From: Paraherbaspirillum soli
GTDB taxonomy: Bacteria > Pseudomonadota > Gammaproteobacteria > Burkholderiales > Burkholderiaceae_D
Assembly: GCF_042654985.1 (NCBI RefSeq)
Contig: NZ_JBHSMT010000001.1
Location: 1-64,000, forward strand
DNA length: 64,000 bases
Direction of reading: 5' to 3'
Shown here: positions 1 to 8,466 of the stretch, piece after piece
Numbering within the stretch: position 1 is the first letter of the stretch
How the letters are laid out: the number at the start of each line of letters is the position of its first letter
Made by a program: the position numbers and the translations under genes
Notes under the pieces: generated by a model
The model's database searches: none
Told to the model about the DNA's origin: nothing
What the model saw: the letters and a program-made list of their open reading frames with translations, nothing else

Positions 1-74
1 CCTTTGGGCGACTCGATCTCCCGTTTCGCGGCGGGAAGCGGCTCCACCGCAACCAAACCCAAACGGAGCCTGAA

Positions 75-326
75 ATGAGATCACCGCTATCCACGCCATA
101 CCCTGAATCCACGCCAGTTACGCCAGACAGTTCTCCACCCATTCCCGCACCAACCAGCAACCACCTTCCAGACCGGCTTTTAACCGTCGGCGTCTGCCCG
201 GAGGGTAAGCTCAGAACCCCCTGGATCCGGCTGCGTGGCAAGTGGTTGTTAGCGGCCGGCTTCACGCCCCAGACCCGGATCCGGGTGCAGGTGAGAAGAG
301 GCTGCTTGTTCATTACCCGAGAGTAA
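75..326 (+). CDS. SymE-like type I toxin family protein
   Basis: Small 83-residue protein whose C-terminal half (about residues 34-82: LTVGVCPEGKLRTPWIRLRG, then a GKWLLAAGF segment and a basic VQVRRGCLFIT end) resembles the SymE toxin domain, an AbrB-like fold. E. coli SymE is an SOS-induced, RNA-targeting protein controlled by an antisense RNA. The first 33 residues are Pro/Ser-rich and probably disordered. A GGAG at 65-68 precedes the ATG. SymE-like genes are common companions of Rhs and contact-dependent toxin islands, and an Rhs locus starts about 300 bp downstream. I did not identify an antisense RNA. Family assignment is by motif recall; activity is unknown. Confidence 0.7.
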   Translation: MRSPLSTPYPESTPVTPDSSPPIPAPTSNHLPDRLLTVGVCPEGKLRTPWIRLRGKWLLAAGFTPQTRIRVQVRRGCLFITRE

Positions 327-329
327 AAA

Positions 330-425
330 GTAGGGCGGATGAGCGCAGCGTTATCCGCCGCTGGATGTGCCATATGTGTGTGATGCATCCATCACGGCGG
401 AAGACGCTGCGCTTTTCCGCCCTAC
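330..425. repeat. Imperfect palindromic intergenic repeat (GTAGGGCGGA family)
   Basis: The ends GTAGGGCGGA (330-339) and TCCGCCCTAC (416-425) are inverted copies, and the inner arms repeat a GCGCAGCG/CGCTGCGC motif, so the RNA would form a long hairpin. It lies between the SymE-like gene and the Rhs gene. The same architecture, with GTAGGTCGGA ends, recurs at 12259-12453. Elements of this REP-like type are widespread in proteobacterial intergenic DNA. Confidence 0.75.
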
Positions 426-649
426 TTTCCGAATGGCCTGTTCTGATGCATGGCTGTTGAACAATTGAACAGCGGGGAGGGCTACATTACATGCGGCCCA
501 AGCTAGCGTGCTGCCTGGCGACGCAATATAGGGTTTTCCGCATTGCAGGCATTGCTTTTATGAAATATGCTCACGCCCCCATGTACGGGCTGGCGCGCAA
601 CATCGCGCGACGCCTTAAATCGATTAGAGCAAGTCACAGGAGCAGTGCA

Positions 650-2926
650 ATGAAAGGACGACAGTTTTTCGTCAGCGGGTTACGGAGATTATTTTTGAGC
701 AGATTCTTGTCATGGACCTTGATGAGTTTCGCGGCAATTTTTACGCATCAAACTGCCTCGGCAGGAATGGTGCAGATTGTTCCGCAAAAAATGTATGCAG
801 TAAATAATGTTGGTATGTTTTTTAGTCTGGAGCAGGCTGCAAATGCGGGTGTTGCGGCATATTGCGTGAATGCGTTCACCCAAAACTGTCGAGATCTTGT
901 TAATGCAGAGGGCTTCAGGGCGGATATAGGTTGGTTTTGGTCCTCCACATATACTTGGACTCGGGACGGTATTGACCATATTGGTGACATTCATTCCATT
1001 CCAGGGAGCACGGCAGGATCCATTGAGTGGGAATGCCCCGACGGTTCCAGGACAGGCTATCCAATCCCATTTTGCTCAAGTAATCCGGCGCTCCCCATCC
1101 CATCTAAAAATACGGGAGGACACGCTTCTGACAACTGTCCTTGCAAGGATAAGATTCCGATGGCGGGCAATCCCATCAACGTCGGCACCGGCAATAAATT
1201 TCAGCAAGAGACGGATTACAGCGGCGCTGGTCCATTTCCACTTATCTTTAAACGCTCGTACAACAGCGTCAATTACACAATTGCTGTATTGCTGGCACAG
1301 AACATAGGGATGCGCTGGCGCCATTCTTATGATCGCGCTGTTTATGTCACGTCAAACGGTACAAACTCAACCGCGACGATTACCCGGCCTGAAGGGAATG
1401 CCAATTTTTTTGCGCTCGTGAATGGCGTGTGGACCCCCGATTCTGACATTTCGGACAAACTTGTTTCGTTGACGGACACCGCTGGAAAAACGACTGGCTG
1501 GCAATACACAACAGCGGATGGCGACAATGTCGAGACCTACAACGCCGCCGGGCTATTGATCGCTATCGCCAATCGCAATGGCATGACACAGACGCTGAGC
1601 TACAGTGGGAATCTGTTGACACGTGTGACGGATAACGGCGGACGTCAACTCAATTTCACCTATGACGCCAAAGGGCGGATTCATACGGTGACGGATCCCG
1701 CAGGCGGCGCCATTACCTATACCTACGACACTTACTACGATCAGTTCCTCAGTACCGTCACGTACCAGGATGGCAAGGTAAGGCGCTATGTCTATAACGA
1801 AACCGGATATCACGGAAGTTTGACTGGCATTGTCGATGAAAATGGCGCGCGGTTTGCCACCTTCGGCTATGACGGCAATGGCAAAGCGGTCTCGACCGAG
1901 CATGCGGGTGGGGTGGAGAAATATAGCGTCATCACAGATACAGGTAACAAATTGGGCACGGTGACAGATCCGCTCGGCGCCATCCATACCTACAACTTCC
2001 AAGTCATCTTGGGTGTGCTGAAAAGCACAGGTCAAACACGATCTGCCGGTTCAGGCAGTACTGCTGCGACTACCGTGTTGACTTACGACGCCAATGGCAA
2101 TGTCGCGAGTTACACGGACTTCAATGGCGCCGTCACGACCTTCAGCTACGACCTGATCCGCAACCTGGAAACCAGCCGGGTCGAAGCGTCCGGCACCCCG
2201 CAAGCGCGCACCATCAGCACCCAATGGCACCCGAGCTTCAGCCTGCCGCTCAAGCTCGCCGAGCCGAAGCGCGTGACCAGCTACAGCTACGATGCGTCCG
2301 GCAATCTGCTGAGCAAGACCGAGCAAGCGACCAGCGATGCGACCGGTGCCCAAGGTTTGGCGCCGACCGTGACCGGCAGCGCCCGCAGCTGGAGCTATAG
2401 CTACAACAATGTCGGCCAGCTATTGACCGCCATCGGCCCGCGCACCGATGTCGCCGACAAGACAACCTATGCGTATGACAGCAACGGCAACCTGAGCACG
2501 ATCAGCAACGCCGTCGGCCAAGTGACGAGCTTGTCGAACTACGACGCCAATGGCCGGGTAGGGCTGATTGCGGATGCGAATGGCGTCACCACCACATTGA
2601 CGTACAGTCCGCGCGGCTGGCTGACCGGCAAGACCGTCACCGCCAACGGCATGACCGAGAGCACCAGCTATAGCTACGACGGCGTCGGCCAGCTGACCCA
2701 GGTCACGCTGCCGAATGCTTCTACGGTCAGCTACAGCTACGACCCGGCGCACCGCTTGATCAAGATCGCCGACAGCGTCGGCAACAGCATCGTCTACACG
2801 CTCGACAACATGGGCAACCGCCTCAGCGAACAAGTGAAAGATCCGAGCGGCGCACTGGCGCGGCAGACCAGTCGCGTCATCGACGCGTTGAATCGCTTGC
2901 AACAAATTACCGGAGCAGTGCAATGA
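650..2926 (+). CDS. Rhs/YD-repeat protein, N-terminal half
   Basis: 758-residue secreted Rhs-family protein. I chose the ATG at 650 because an AGGAG lies at 638-642 and the product then starts with a clear signal peptide (basic MKGRQFFVSGLRR, hydrophobic core, cleavage near TASA); the open frame continues upstream to 491 without such features. Residues from about 165 carry the NPINVGTGNKF..TDY motif of the DUF6531-type Rhs head, followed by many YD repeats (YDANGNV, YSYDASGN, YAYDSNGN). No C-terminal Rhs core is present: the frame stops at a TGA inside the repeat array and overlaps by 4 bp the next Rhs gene, which continues the repeats. The first ~550 bp are AT-richer than the rest. Probably the 5' half of a broken or naturally split toxin carrier. 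Confidence 0.85.
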   Translation: MKGRQFFVSGLRRLFLSRFLSWTLMSFAAIFTHQTASAGMVQIVPQKMYAVNNVGMFFSLEQAANAGVAAYCVNAFTQNCRDLVNAEGFRADIGWFWSSTYTWTRDGIDHIGDIHSIPGSTAGSIEWECPDGSRTGYPIPFCSSNPALPIPSKNTGGHASDNCPCKDKIPMAGNPINVGTGNKFQQETDYSGAGPFPLIFKRSYNSVNYTIAVLLAQNIGMRWRHSYDRAVYVTSNGTNSTATITRPEGNANFFALVNGVWTPDSDISDKLVSLTDTAGKTTGWQYTTADGDNVETYNAAGLLIAIANRNGMTQTLSYSGNLLTRVTDNGGRQLNFTYDAKGRIHTVTDPAGGAITYTYDTYYDQFLSTVTYQDGKVRRYVYNETGYHGSLTGIVDENGARFATFGYDGNGKAVSTEHAGGVEKYSVITDTGNKLGTVTDPLGAIHTYNFQVILGVLKSTGQTRSAGSGSTAATTVLTYDANGNVASYTDFNGAVTTFSYDLIRNLETSRVEASGTPQARTISTQWHPSFSLPLKLAEPKRVTSYSYDASGNLLSKTEQATSDATGAQGLAPTVTGSARSWSYSYNNVGQLLTAIGPRTDVADKTTYAYDSNGNLSTISNAVGQVTSLSNYDANGRVGLIADANGVTTTLTYSPRGWLTGKTVTANGMTESTSYSYDGVGQLTQVTLPNASTVSYSYDPAHRLIKIADSVGNSIVYTLDNMGNRLSEQVKDPSGALARQTSRVIDALNRLQQITGAVQ

Positions 2927-5373
2927 GAAGGCGTTTCACTTTGAATCAACAGCGGATCAAGACCATCGTCGGTGCCGTGTTGTTCACGCTGGCTGGCACG
3001 ACAGTCGCACAGCAAAACACGACTTTCAGTTATGAATACGACGCGATGGGTAATCGGACCAAGATTACCGATCCGCTCGGTCACGTGACGACGCAAAGCT
3101 ATGACAGCCTGGGCCGGCTGATGCAGCAAACGCAACCGGCGCCGACCGCTGGCGGCAGCAGCCCAACCATCAGCTACAGCTACGACGGACTGGCTCAACT
3201 GAGCACGGTCACTGACCCAAGAAATTTGGTCACCAGCTACAGCATCGACGGCCTCGGTAACCAGACCGCGCTGACCAGCCCCGATACCGGCAGCACGACC
3301 AAGACGTACGACGTCGCCGGCAATCTGAAAGCCAGCACCGACGCCCGCGGCAAGACAACCAACTACAGCTACGACGCGCTGAATCGGCTGACCCGGATCG
3401 ACTACGCCAGCGGTGCCGCGACCCAGTTCGAATACGACGGCGGCGCGACCGGTGCGCCGAATGCGATCGGTCACCTGACGCGGATGATCGATGGCTCGGG
3501 GCAAACCACGTATGCGTATGACGGCTTCGGGCATTTACTCACCAAAGTGCAAACCATAGTCAGCGGCACCACGGCCACCAGCCGTACTACCAGCTATACC
3601 TACGGCAGCAGCGGCAACACGGTCGGTATGCTCGCCAGCATGACCTACCCGAGTGGCAACCGGATCAACTTCAGCTATGACGCCGCCGGTCGCGTCAACA
3701 GCCTGAGTTTGAACCCGACCAATGCCAGCGGCGGAACTAACAGCGGCAGCAACATTGCGCTATTGACCGGCATCGGCTACCAAGCGTTCGGCGCGGTCAA
3801 TGCCTGGACTTGGGGCAACAGCAATGCATTGAGCAGCAGCACCTACGCCCGTGGCATCGACCTCGATGGCCGCATCACCAGCTATCCGCTCGGTGACCTG
3901 CTGAACAACGGCACCAACCGCAGCGTCAGTTACGACGCTGCCGGCCGGATTGTCAGCAGTAGCCACATCGGCAGCGGCACCGGCAACAATGCCCCGGCCA
4001 ATTACAACCAAGGCTACGGCTATGACAACCTGGACCGCCTGACCAGCGTCACCGGCAGCAGCGGCGCCAACAACCAAAGCTTCCAGTACGACGCCAATGG
4101 CAACCGCACCCAGGCCACATTCGGCGGCAGCACTTATGCCAATACCATCGCCGCGACCCGCAACCGGCTGAACGCGACCAGCGGACCGGCACCGGCGAAG
4201 AGCAACAGCTACGATGCCGCCGGCAACCTGCTCAGCGACGGCAGCATCAGCTACACCTACAGCGACCGCGGCCGCATGGTCAGCGCGACCAACGCTGGCA
4301 ATACCGTCACGTACAGCCATAACGGCCTCGAACAGCGGGTGCAAAAGCAAGGTCCGGCAGCGATCGTTGCGACCGGCAGCAACAGCTATGTGTATGACGA
4401 AGCCGATCACCTGATCGGCGAATACGACGCCAATGGGCAAGTGATCGAAGAGACAGTGTATCTGGGCGACTTGCCGGTCGCGGTGCTGAAACAGGCCGGC
4501 ATCGGTGCGAATCAAACCACAGCGACCAATGTCTATTACGTCTACGCCGATCATGTCGACACGCCACGAGTCATCACGCAAGCGACCGATAACCAAATGG
4601 TGTGGCGCTGGGACAATGCCGATCCGTTCGGCATGCTGCCGCCGGATGAAAATCCAAGCGGACTGGGTGTCTTCACGTACAACCAGCGTTTCCCCGGGCA
4701 GTTGTATGACAAGGAGACCAATAATTTTTACAATATCAACCGGGATTATGATCCGCAGTTGGGGCGCTATCTAGAAAGCGATCCGATCGGTTTGGGTGGC
4801 GGGATTAACACTTATACGTATGGGTTGAATCAACCGACGCGGTATACAGACCCCGAAGGACTCAACGTTGCAGCAGCTGCAAGACCTGCCATCAAATGCC
4901 TGTTAAATCCTGTCTGTCGTGCTGCCGCAGCGGCGGCAGCGACTGCCGCTACGGCTGCTGTTGCAAAGATTTGCAGCGACGGCATTGATAAGTTTCTCCG
5001 CTGGTGGTATTCACAAGATAATGCGGAAGGCGCAAACAGCGGCAATGGAAAGTCAGGTGCGAAACCACCTAAGGACACGCAGCCGATCTCAAATCCGCCG
5101 CAGGCACCGGTAATTCCCCCTGATTGGGAAAGTAAACCGGGACGGAATGGTGGCGAGGTGTACTACCCACCTGGCACCAATCCAGCTGATGGTGAACACA
5201 TTAGGGTGATGCCGCCGGGCTCCTCACCTGTACCAGGGTATGAGGATGGGTATTGGCGTTGGGTTAATGGAAATAAGCAACCAATGGACCCATCGACAGG
5301 GAAGCCCGGTAGAGGTCAGGGTGATACACACGTGCCGCTTCCTCCGGACTCGCTGCCTCCGCCGCGTCGCTAA
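2923..5373 (+). CDS. Rhs/YD-repeat protein with RHS core and C-terminal polymorphic toxin domain
   Basis: 816 residues, ATGA-overlapping the upstream Rhs gene, so probably translationally coupled; GGAG at 2912-2915. It opens with its own signal peptide (MRRRFTLNQQRIK, hydrophobic stretch, TTVAQ) and immediately enters YD repeats (YEYDAMGNRTKITDPLG). The RHS-associated core is at about residues 600-647 (RDYDPQLGRYLESDPIGLGG ... TDPEGL). The ~168 residues beyond PEGL are variable: an Ala-rich segment that may be hydrophobic, a Pro-rich linker, then a compact domain with GRNGGEVYYPPGT, GEHIRVMPPG, DGYWRW and DPSTGKPG..QGDTHVPLPP. That end looks like a polymorphic-toxin C-terminus, possibly the type-24 family; toxin class is tentative and no catalytic mechanism is claimed. 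Confidence 0.85.
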   Translation: MRRRFTLNQQRIKTIVGAVLFTLAGTTVAQQNTTFSYEYDAMGNRTKITDPLGHVTTQSYDSLGRLMQQTQPAPTAGGSSPTISYSYDGLAQLSTVTDPRNLVTSYSIDGLGNQTALTSPDTGSTTKTYDVAGNLKASTDARGKTTNYSYDALNRLTRIDYASGAATQFEYDGGATGAPNAIGHLTRMIDGSGQTTYAYDGFGHLLTKVQTIVSGTTATSRTTSYTYGSSGNTVGMLASMTYPSGNRINFSYDAAGRVNSLSLNPTNASGGTNSGSNIALLTGIGYQAFGAVNAWTWGNSNALSSSTYARGIDLDGRITSYPLGDLLNNGTNRSVSYDAAGRIVSSSHIGSGTGNNAPANYNQGYGYDNLDRLTSVTGSSGANNQSFQYDANGNRTQATFGGSTYANTIAATRNRLNATSGPAPAKSNSYDAAGNLLSDGSISYTYSDRGRMVSATNAGNTVTYSHNGLEQRVQKQGPAAIVATGSNSYVYDEADHLIGEYDANGQVIEETVYLGDLPVAVLKQAGIGANQTTATNVYYVYADHVDTPRVITQATDNQMVWRWDNADPFGMLPPDENPSGLGVFTYNQRFPGQLYDKETNNFYNINRDYDPQLGRYLESDPIGLGGGINTYTYGLNQPTRYTDPEGLNVAAAARPAIKCLLNPVCRAAAAAAATAATAAVAKICSDGIDKFLRWWYSQDNAEGANSGNGKSGAKPPKDTQPISNPPQAPVIPPDWESKPGRNGGEVYYPPGTNPADGEHIRVMPPGSSPVPGYEDGYWRWVNGNKQPMDPSTGKPGRGQGDTHVPLPPDSLPPPRR

Positions 5374-5418
5374 CGAAAAACCCCGTCGCAGCGTCTCTGT
5401 GGCGGCTTAGGAGTTCTT

Positions 5419-5811
5419 ATGTACATACTGCCAGACGATTTTGATGTTCAATTGCTTTCAGGTTGCTATCTGGAAATGATTTGTTTTGGACCGAGCGTCA
5501 CGAAGCTCGATTTCTCCCGCCCGCAAACTACTCCGGGTTTGGCTCCTTATAAGGTTTCATTCTGTGTCGAGGCCGGGCTGTCATACCAACTTGGAGGGAC
5601 TTCTGGTAGGCGTGAATTTTCCGATCCTGCGACATGTGCATCACTGATCAGCTTCTTGTTGAAAGACGTGATGTCAGTTACGCGTGTCGGGAGCGCATCG
5701 CTCGAACTCTCATTCGGTGATGTGGGCAACATCATGATTGAAGCAGATTGCGATGCTGAGTTTGAGTCCTATTCGATCTATCTGAATTCCGGTGACGTGA
5801 TATTCGTTTAA
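5419..5811 (+). CDS. Probable cognate immunity protein (DUF6188-like)
   Basis: 130-residue acidic protein without signal peptide, 45 bp after the Rhs toxin gene, with a TAGGAG Shine-Dalgarno just before the ATG. Position, size and base composition unlike the Rhs repeats are typical of an immunity gene. The C-terminal part (LELSFGDVGNIMIEA, then FESYSIYLNSGDVIFV) resembles the DUF6188 family, which is often found beside polymorphic toxins. Function as neutraliser of the toxin domain ending at 5373 is inferred from context. Confidence 0.6.
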   Translation: MYILPDDFDVQLLSGCYLEMICFGPSVTKLDFSRPQTTPGLAPYKVSFCVEAGLSYQLGGTSGRREFSDPATCASLISFLLKDVMSVTRVGSASLELSFGDVGNIMIEADCDAEFESYSIYLNSGDVIFV

Positions 5812-6239
5812 CGCGGTAAGTTTAGCGGTAGGTTGGCGCTGAGCTTGCGAAGCCCAACATGAGCTGACAGCATCCCCCGTATTTCGCATAGAAAAGCCAC
5901 CCTCTCCAATATCCCCGGATTGGGTGGCTTTCCTTTCAGGCGTGGGTTTGTGTCATTGCCTATTTTTCCGCACTTCTCCACCGAGCTTTCCCCTGTAAGC
6001 CGTGAAAATGAGGGATGGGCTGCTTGAGGCGCGCGCGCATGGAATGTCGGGCTTCATTTCATTCTGCCCAATCTACCGAACTACCTTTGGAACGGCTTGC
6101 CGGCAGATGTTTCAGTGTGTATCAGACGCGTGCAAAACCCGGGCATGCTGCAGCTTTTTGAAACATAAAACCGTCCGCCGGCCGATTTCTATCGCCTATA
6201 TTTAAAGTGCAATATGCGCGTTATTGATGGAGGTGTTGA
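5812..6239. other. Intergenic stretch with degenerate GTTGGGCT repeat, no convincing gene
   Basis: Holds a decayed GTAGGTTGG...AAGCCCAACAT palindrome at about 5829-5861, the terminator at 5893-5931, and the upstream region of the YXWGXW gene. A 67-codon open frame at 6002-6205 has Cys-rich, low-similarity content and no ribosome-binding site, so I do not call it. Confidence 0.6.
5893..5931 (+). terminator. Hairpin terminator of the Rhs/immunity unit
   Basis: Perfect 10-bp inverted repeat AAAGCCACCC (5893-5902) / GGGTGGCTTT (5922-5931) with a 19-nt loop, followed by a short pyrimidine-rich run (TCCTTTC). It sits about 80 bp after the immunity gene and would end transcription of the island. 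Confidence 0.7.
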
Positions 6240-6557
6240 ATGAAAGTCAAGGCCGCTTTATTCGCCAGTTTGCTGGCATTAGGTGCTGGATTGATGACGT
6301 CGCCGACCCCGGTTCTGGCGCGCACCTATGTTGATGTCCAAATCGGCCCACCGCCGCCGCCGCGCTATGAGCGCCTGCCGCCGCGACGCTACGGTTATGT
6401 CTGGTCGCCGGGTTACTGGGCCTGGGATGGCTATCAATATGTCTGGGTGCGCGGGGGCTGGGTCAGGGTGCGGCCAGGTTACCGCTATTACGCGCCGCAC
6501 TGGGAGCGCGGTGAGCGCGATCGGTGGGAGTTCCGGGAGCGTCGCTGGGAACGGTAA
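6240..6557 (+). CDS. YXWGXW repeat-containing secreted protein
   Basis: 105-residue precursor with a Sec signal peptide (MKVKAALFASLLALGAGLMT, cleavage near VLARTY). The mature part has a Pro-rich PPPPPRYERLPPRR segment and tandem aromatic repeats (GYVWSPGYWAWDGYQYVWVRGGW) typical of the YXWGXW/WXXGXW family, small envelope proteins of unknown role in proteobacteria. The Arg/Glu-rich tail (WERGERDRWEFRERRWER) is strongly charged. TGGAGGTG at 6228-6235 fixes the start. Stand-alone gene. Confidence 0.85.
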   Translation: MKVKAALFASLLALGAGLMTSPTPVLARTYVDVQIGPPPPPRYERLPPRRYGYVWSPGYWAWDGYQYVWVRGGWVRVRPGYRYYAPHWERGERDRWEFRERRWER

Positions 6558-6565
6558 AGGCGTTG

Positions 6566-6630
6566 TAGGTTGGGCTCCAAAGCCCAACGTTTGGTAGCGA
6601 CGAAAGAAATGTTGGGCTTGCCAGCCCAAC
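6566..6630. repeat. GTTGGGCT palindromic intergenic repeat
   Basis: Contains GTAGGTTGGGCT..AGCCCAACGTT followed by TGTTGGGCTTGCCAGCCCAAC, two adjacent small hairpins between the convergent YXWGXW and mnmC genes. A worn copy of the same motif lies near 5829-5861. It may act as a bidirectional terminator. Confidence 0.65.
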
Positions 6631-6652
6631 CGACTGGTCGCTCTTAATCAAG

Positions 6653-8446
6653 TCAATTGCCGCCGCGACGTCGCGTCTTCAGCAGGAAGCGCGCCGGATC
6701 GAGCGCCGCCGCCAGCTCGTTCTCGATCGGCAGCGGCTCGCCGTTCAACTGCGAGGCTAGCAGTTCCGCCGCCAGCGGCGCCCAGATCAAGCCGCGCGAG
6801 GCATACGCCAGCAAGCCGTACAGGCCCGGCAAACGCGGCATGTCTTTCAGTTGCGGTTCCCGCTTGCTGCAATGCGCCGTTTGATCCGGCAACGCGCCGA
6901 CCAGCGGCAGGCGGTCGGCGGCGACGCAGCGAAAGCCGACCCGGCCGGCCAGCGGCAGCGTAGTCATATCGGTTTTTGCATCCGGCCAATCGGGCAGCAT
7001 ATGTGCCAGCCGTGTCAAATTTTCGTCTTGACTGGTTTGTCGCAGAGCTTGCTCGCCATCCTCGTCGTAGGACGCGCCGACGCTGCAAATCCCGTTGTAT
7101 GCGGGCGTCAGGTAAGCCTCGCCGCAAATCACCGGCGCCGGCTCGTCTGCAATTTTGGGTGCAACGTTGGCGTCCAGATAAGTGACCTGGCCGCGGATCG
7201 CGGTCAACGGCAATCCGTCGGCCTCGGCCAATGTCAGCGCGCCGCAGCCGTTTGCCAGGATCACCACCGGCGCGCTGGCGATCTCCGCGCCGTTGGCGTC
7301 GCGCACGGTCCAGCCGTCGCCGATTCTTTCCAGCGCCGTCGCGTGTTGGCCGAAATGGCTTTGCAAGCGGTCGCCGCAGGCGCGCAGCATGGCTTGGCAC
7401 AGGCTGTGCGGATGGAGCCAACCGCCGGCGGGAAAGTGCCAGCTGCCGGCGCTGACGGCTGTGCCGGCGACAGTGCTGGCGGCAGCCTGGTCCAGCCATT
7501 GCGCATAGGCGGCCGGGGTGTGCGCTTGCTGCGCCAGTTGTTGTTGGGCGATCGCGTGTTCCGCATCGCGCGCCACTTGCAGCACGCCGCAGGTGGCGCC
7601 GCTGATGGCGTTGCCGATGCCGCCCAGTTCGCGCCATAGCTGCAGAGCAAACAGGTAGGCGCTGCGGCTCAGGCGCGAGGTCGGATTGTCGTCTTTGGAC
7701 AGCACCGGCATGAAGATGCCGGCCGCATTGCCGGATGCTTCCTGCGCCACTTGCGCATGGCGTTCGATCAGGCTCACTTGCCAGCCGCGCATCGTCAGAC
7801 GCTGGCAAGCCGCCGTGCCGGCCAGTCCGGCGCCGATCACAATTGCGCTGCGCTGGTCGGTTTTTGCGGCGGCAGTGACGGATTGCCAGCGCGGAGAAAA
7901 GCGCGCATGCGGCGTCTTGCCGCTGTCATTTTCAAACACGAATCCGGCCTGCTGTAGCGCCTTTTGCGCCGTATCGACCAGCGCGGCGCTGCTGAGGATC
8001 GCTTGCGTCGCCGCCAATCTTCCCAGCCGCGTCAGCAGTGGCGGCGGCCATTGTTGCAACGCCGACCCATGCAGATAAAAAGAGTCCACGCTGGCCTCCA
8101 ACTGCCGCAGGCAGGCTGCGCTGTCGCCTATCATCAGCGTCAGTACGATTCGGCCTTGTTCCAGAAAGATGCGATGGAAGCCCGGCACCGCTGGCGGCCA
8201 TGCGGCGCCAAGCTCGACGGCCAGCGCGTGCCACTGCGCGCTGGTGTCGTACAAGGGCAGCGGCGACAGCGCCAGGTAATGCAATTGCTGCGGCCGTTGA
8301 GGGTCGTCGCGCCATGCCTGCCAGGTGGCGAAAAAATGCAGGCCGGCGTCAAACGCGGTGTCGAGCACAACAAAGCGCGACCGTTGCTGCCATGCGTGAC
8401 GGCTGGCGGCAACGGCTGCGTCGGGAGGCAGTGGCGGGGCTGACAT
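6653..8446 (-). CDS. mnmC: FAD-dependent cmnm5s2U34 oxidoreductase MnmC with degenerate methyltransferase domain
   Basis: 597 residues. The C-terminal two-thirds is a DAO-type FAD oxidoreductase: dinucleotide motif GAGLAG at residues 205-210, EASGNAAGIFMPVLSKDDN, and GRVGFRCVAADRLPLVG near the end; this domain removes the carboxymethyl group of cmnm5(s2)U34 in tRNA. The N-terminal part aligns with the SAM-dependent MnmD methyltransferase but lacks about 45 residues at its start, and its key motifs have changed: the usual E-x-GFGTG-x-NF reads LDTAFDAGLHF (residues 29-37), and the catalytic FLDGFAP motif reads FYLHGSALQQ (123-132). It is therefore likely a single-function enzyme for the oxidoreductase step. 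It follows the TraB/GumN gene by 20 bp. Confidence 0.88.
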   Translation of the reverse strand: MSAPPLPPDAAVAASRHAWQQRSRFVVLDTAFDAGLHFFATWQAWRDDPQRPQQLHYLALSPLPLYDTSAQWHALAVELGAAWPPAVPGFHRIFLEQGRIVLTLMIGDSAACLRQLEASVDSFYLHGSALQQWPPPLLTRLGRLAATQAILSSAALVDTAQKALQQAGFVFENDSGKTPHARFSPRWQSVTAAAKTDQRSAIVIGAGLAGTAACQRLTMRGWQVSLIERHAQVAQEASGNAAGIFMPVLSKDDNPTSRLSRSAYLFALQLWRELGGIGNAISGATCGVLQVARDAEHAIAQQQLAQQAHTPAAYAQWLDQAAASTVAGTAVSAGSWHFPAGGWLHPHSLCQAMLRACGDRLQSHFGQHATALERIGDGWTVRDANGAEIASAPVVILANGCGALTLAEADGLPLTAIRGQVTYLDANVAPKIADEPAPVICGEAYLTPAYNGICSVGASYDEDGEQALRQTSQDENLTRLAHMLPDWPDAKTDMTTLPLAGRVGFRCVAADRLPLVGALPDQTAHCSKREPQLKDMPRLPGLYGLLAYASRGLIWAPLAAELLASQLNGEPLPIENELAAALDPARFLLKTRRRGGN

Positions 8447-8466
8447 TGGCGTACTTATTGATTTAC

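Noticed and set aside
491..649. Upstream extension of the first Rhs gene
   Set aside because: A ribosome-binding site and signal peptide at 650 make the extension unlikely.
3760..4596. 278-codon frame antisense to the Rhs repeats
   Set aside because: Repetitive Val/Ala/Gly translation produced by the YD-repeat codons.
6002..6205. 67-codon plus-strand frame before the YXWGXW gene
   Set aside because: No ribosome-binding site, odd Cys-rich composition, no similarity recognised.
6648..7808. 386-codon minus-strand frame in a second frame of mnmC
   Set aside because: Arg/Ala-rich out-of-frame translation of mnmC.
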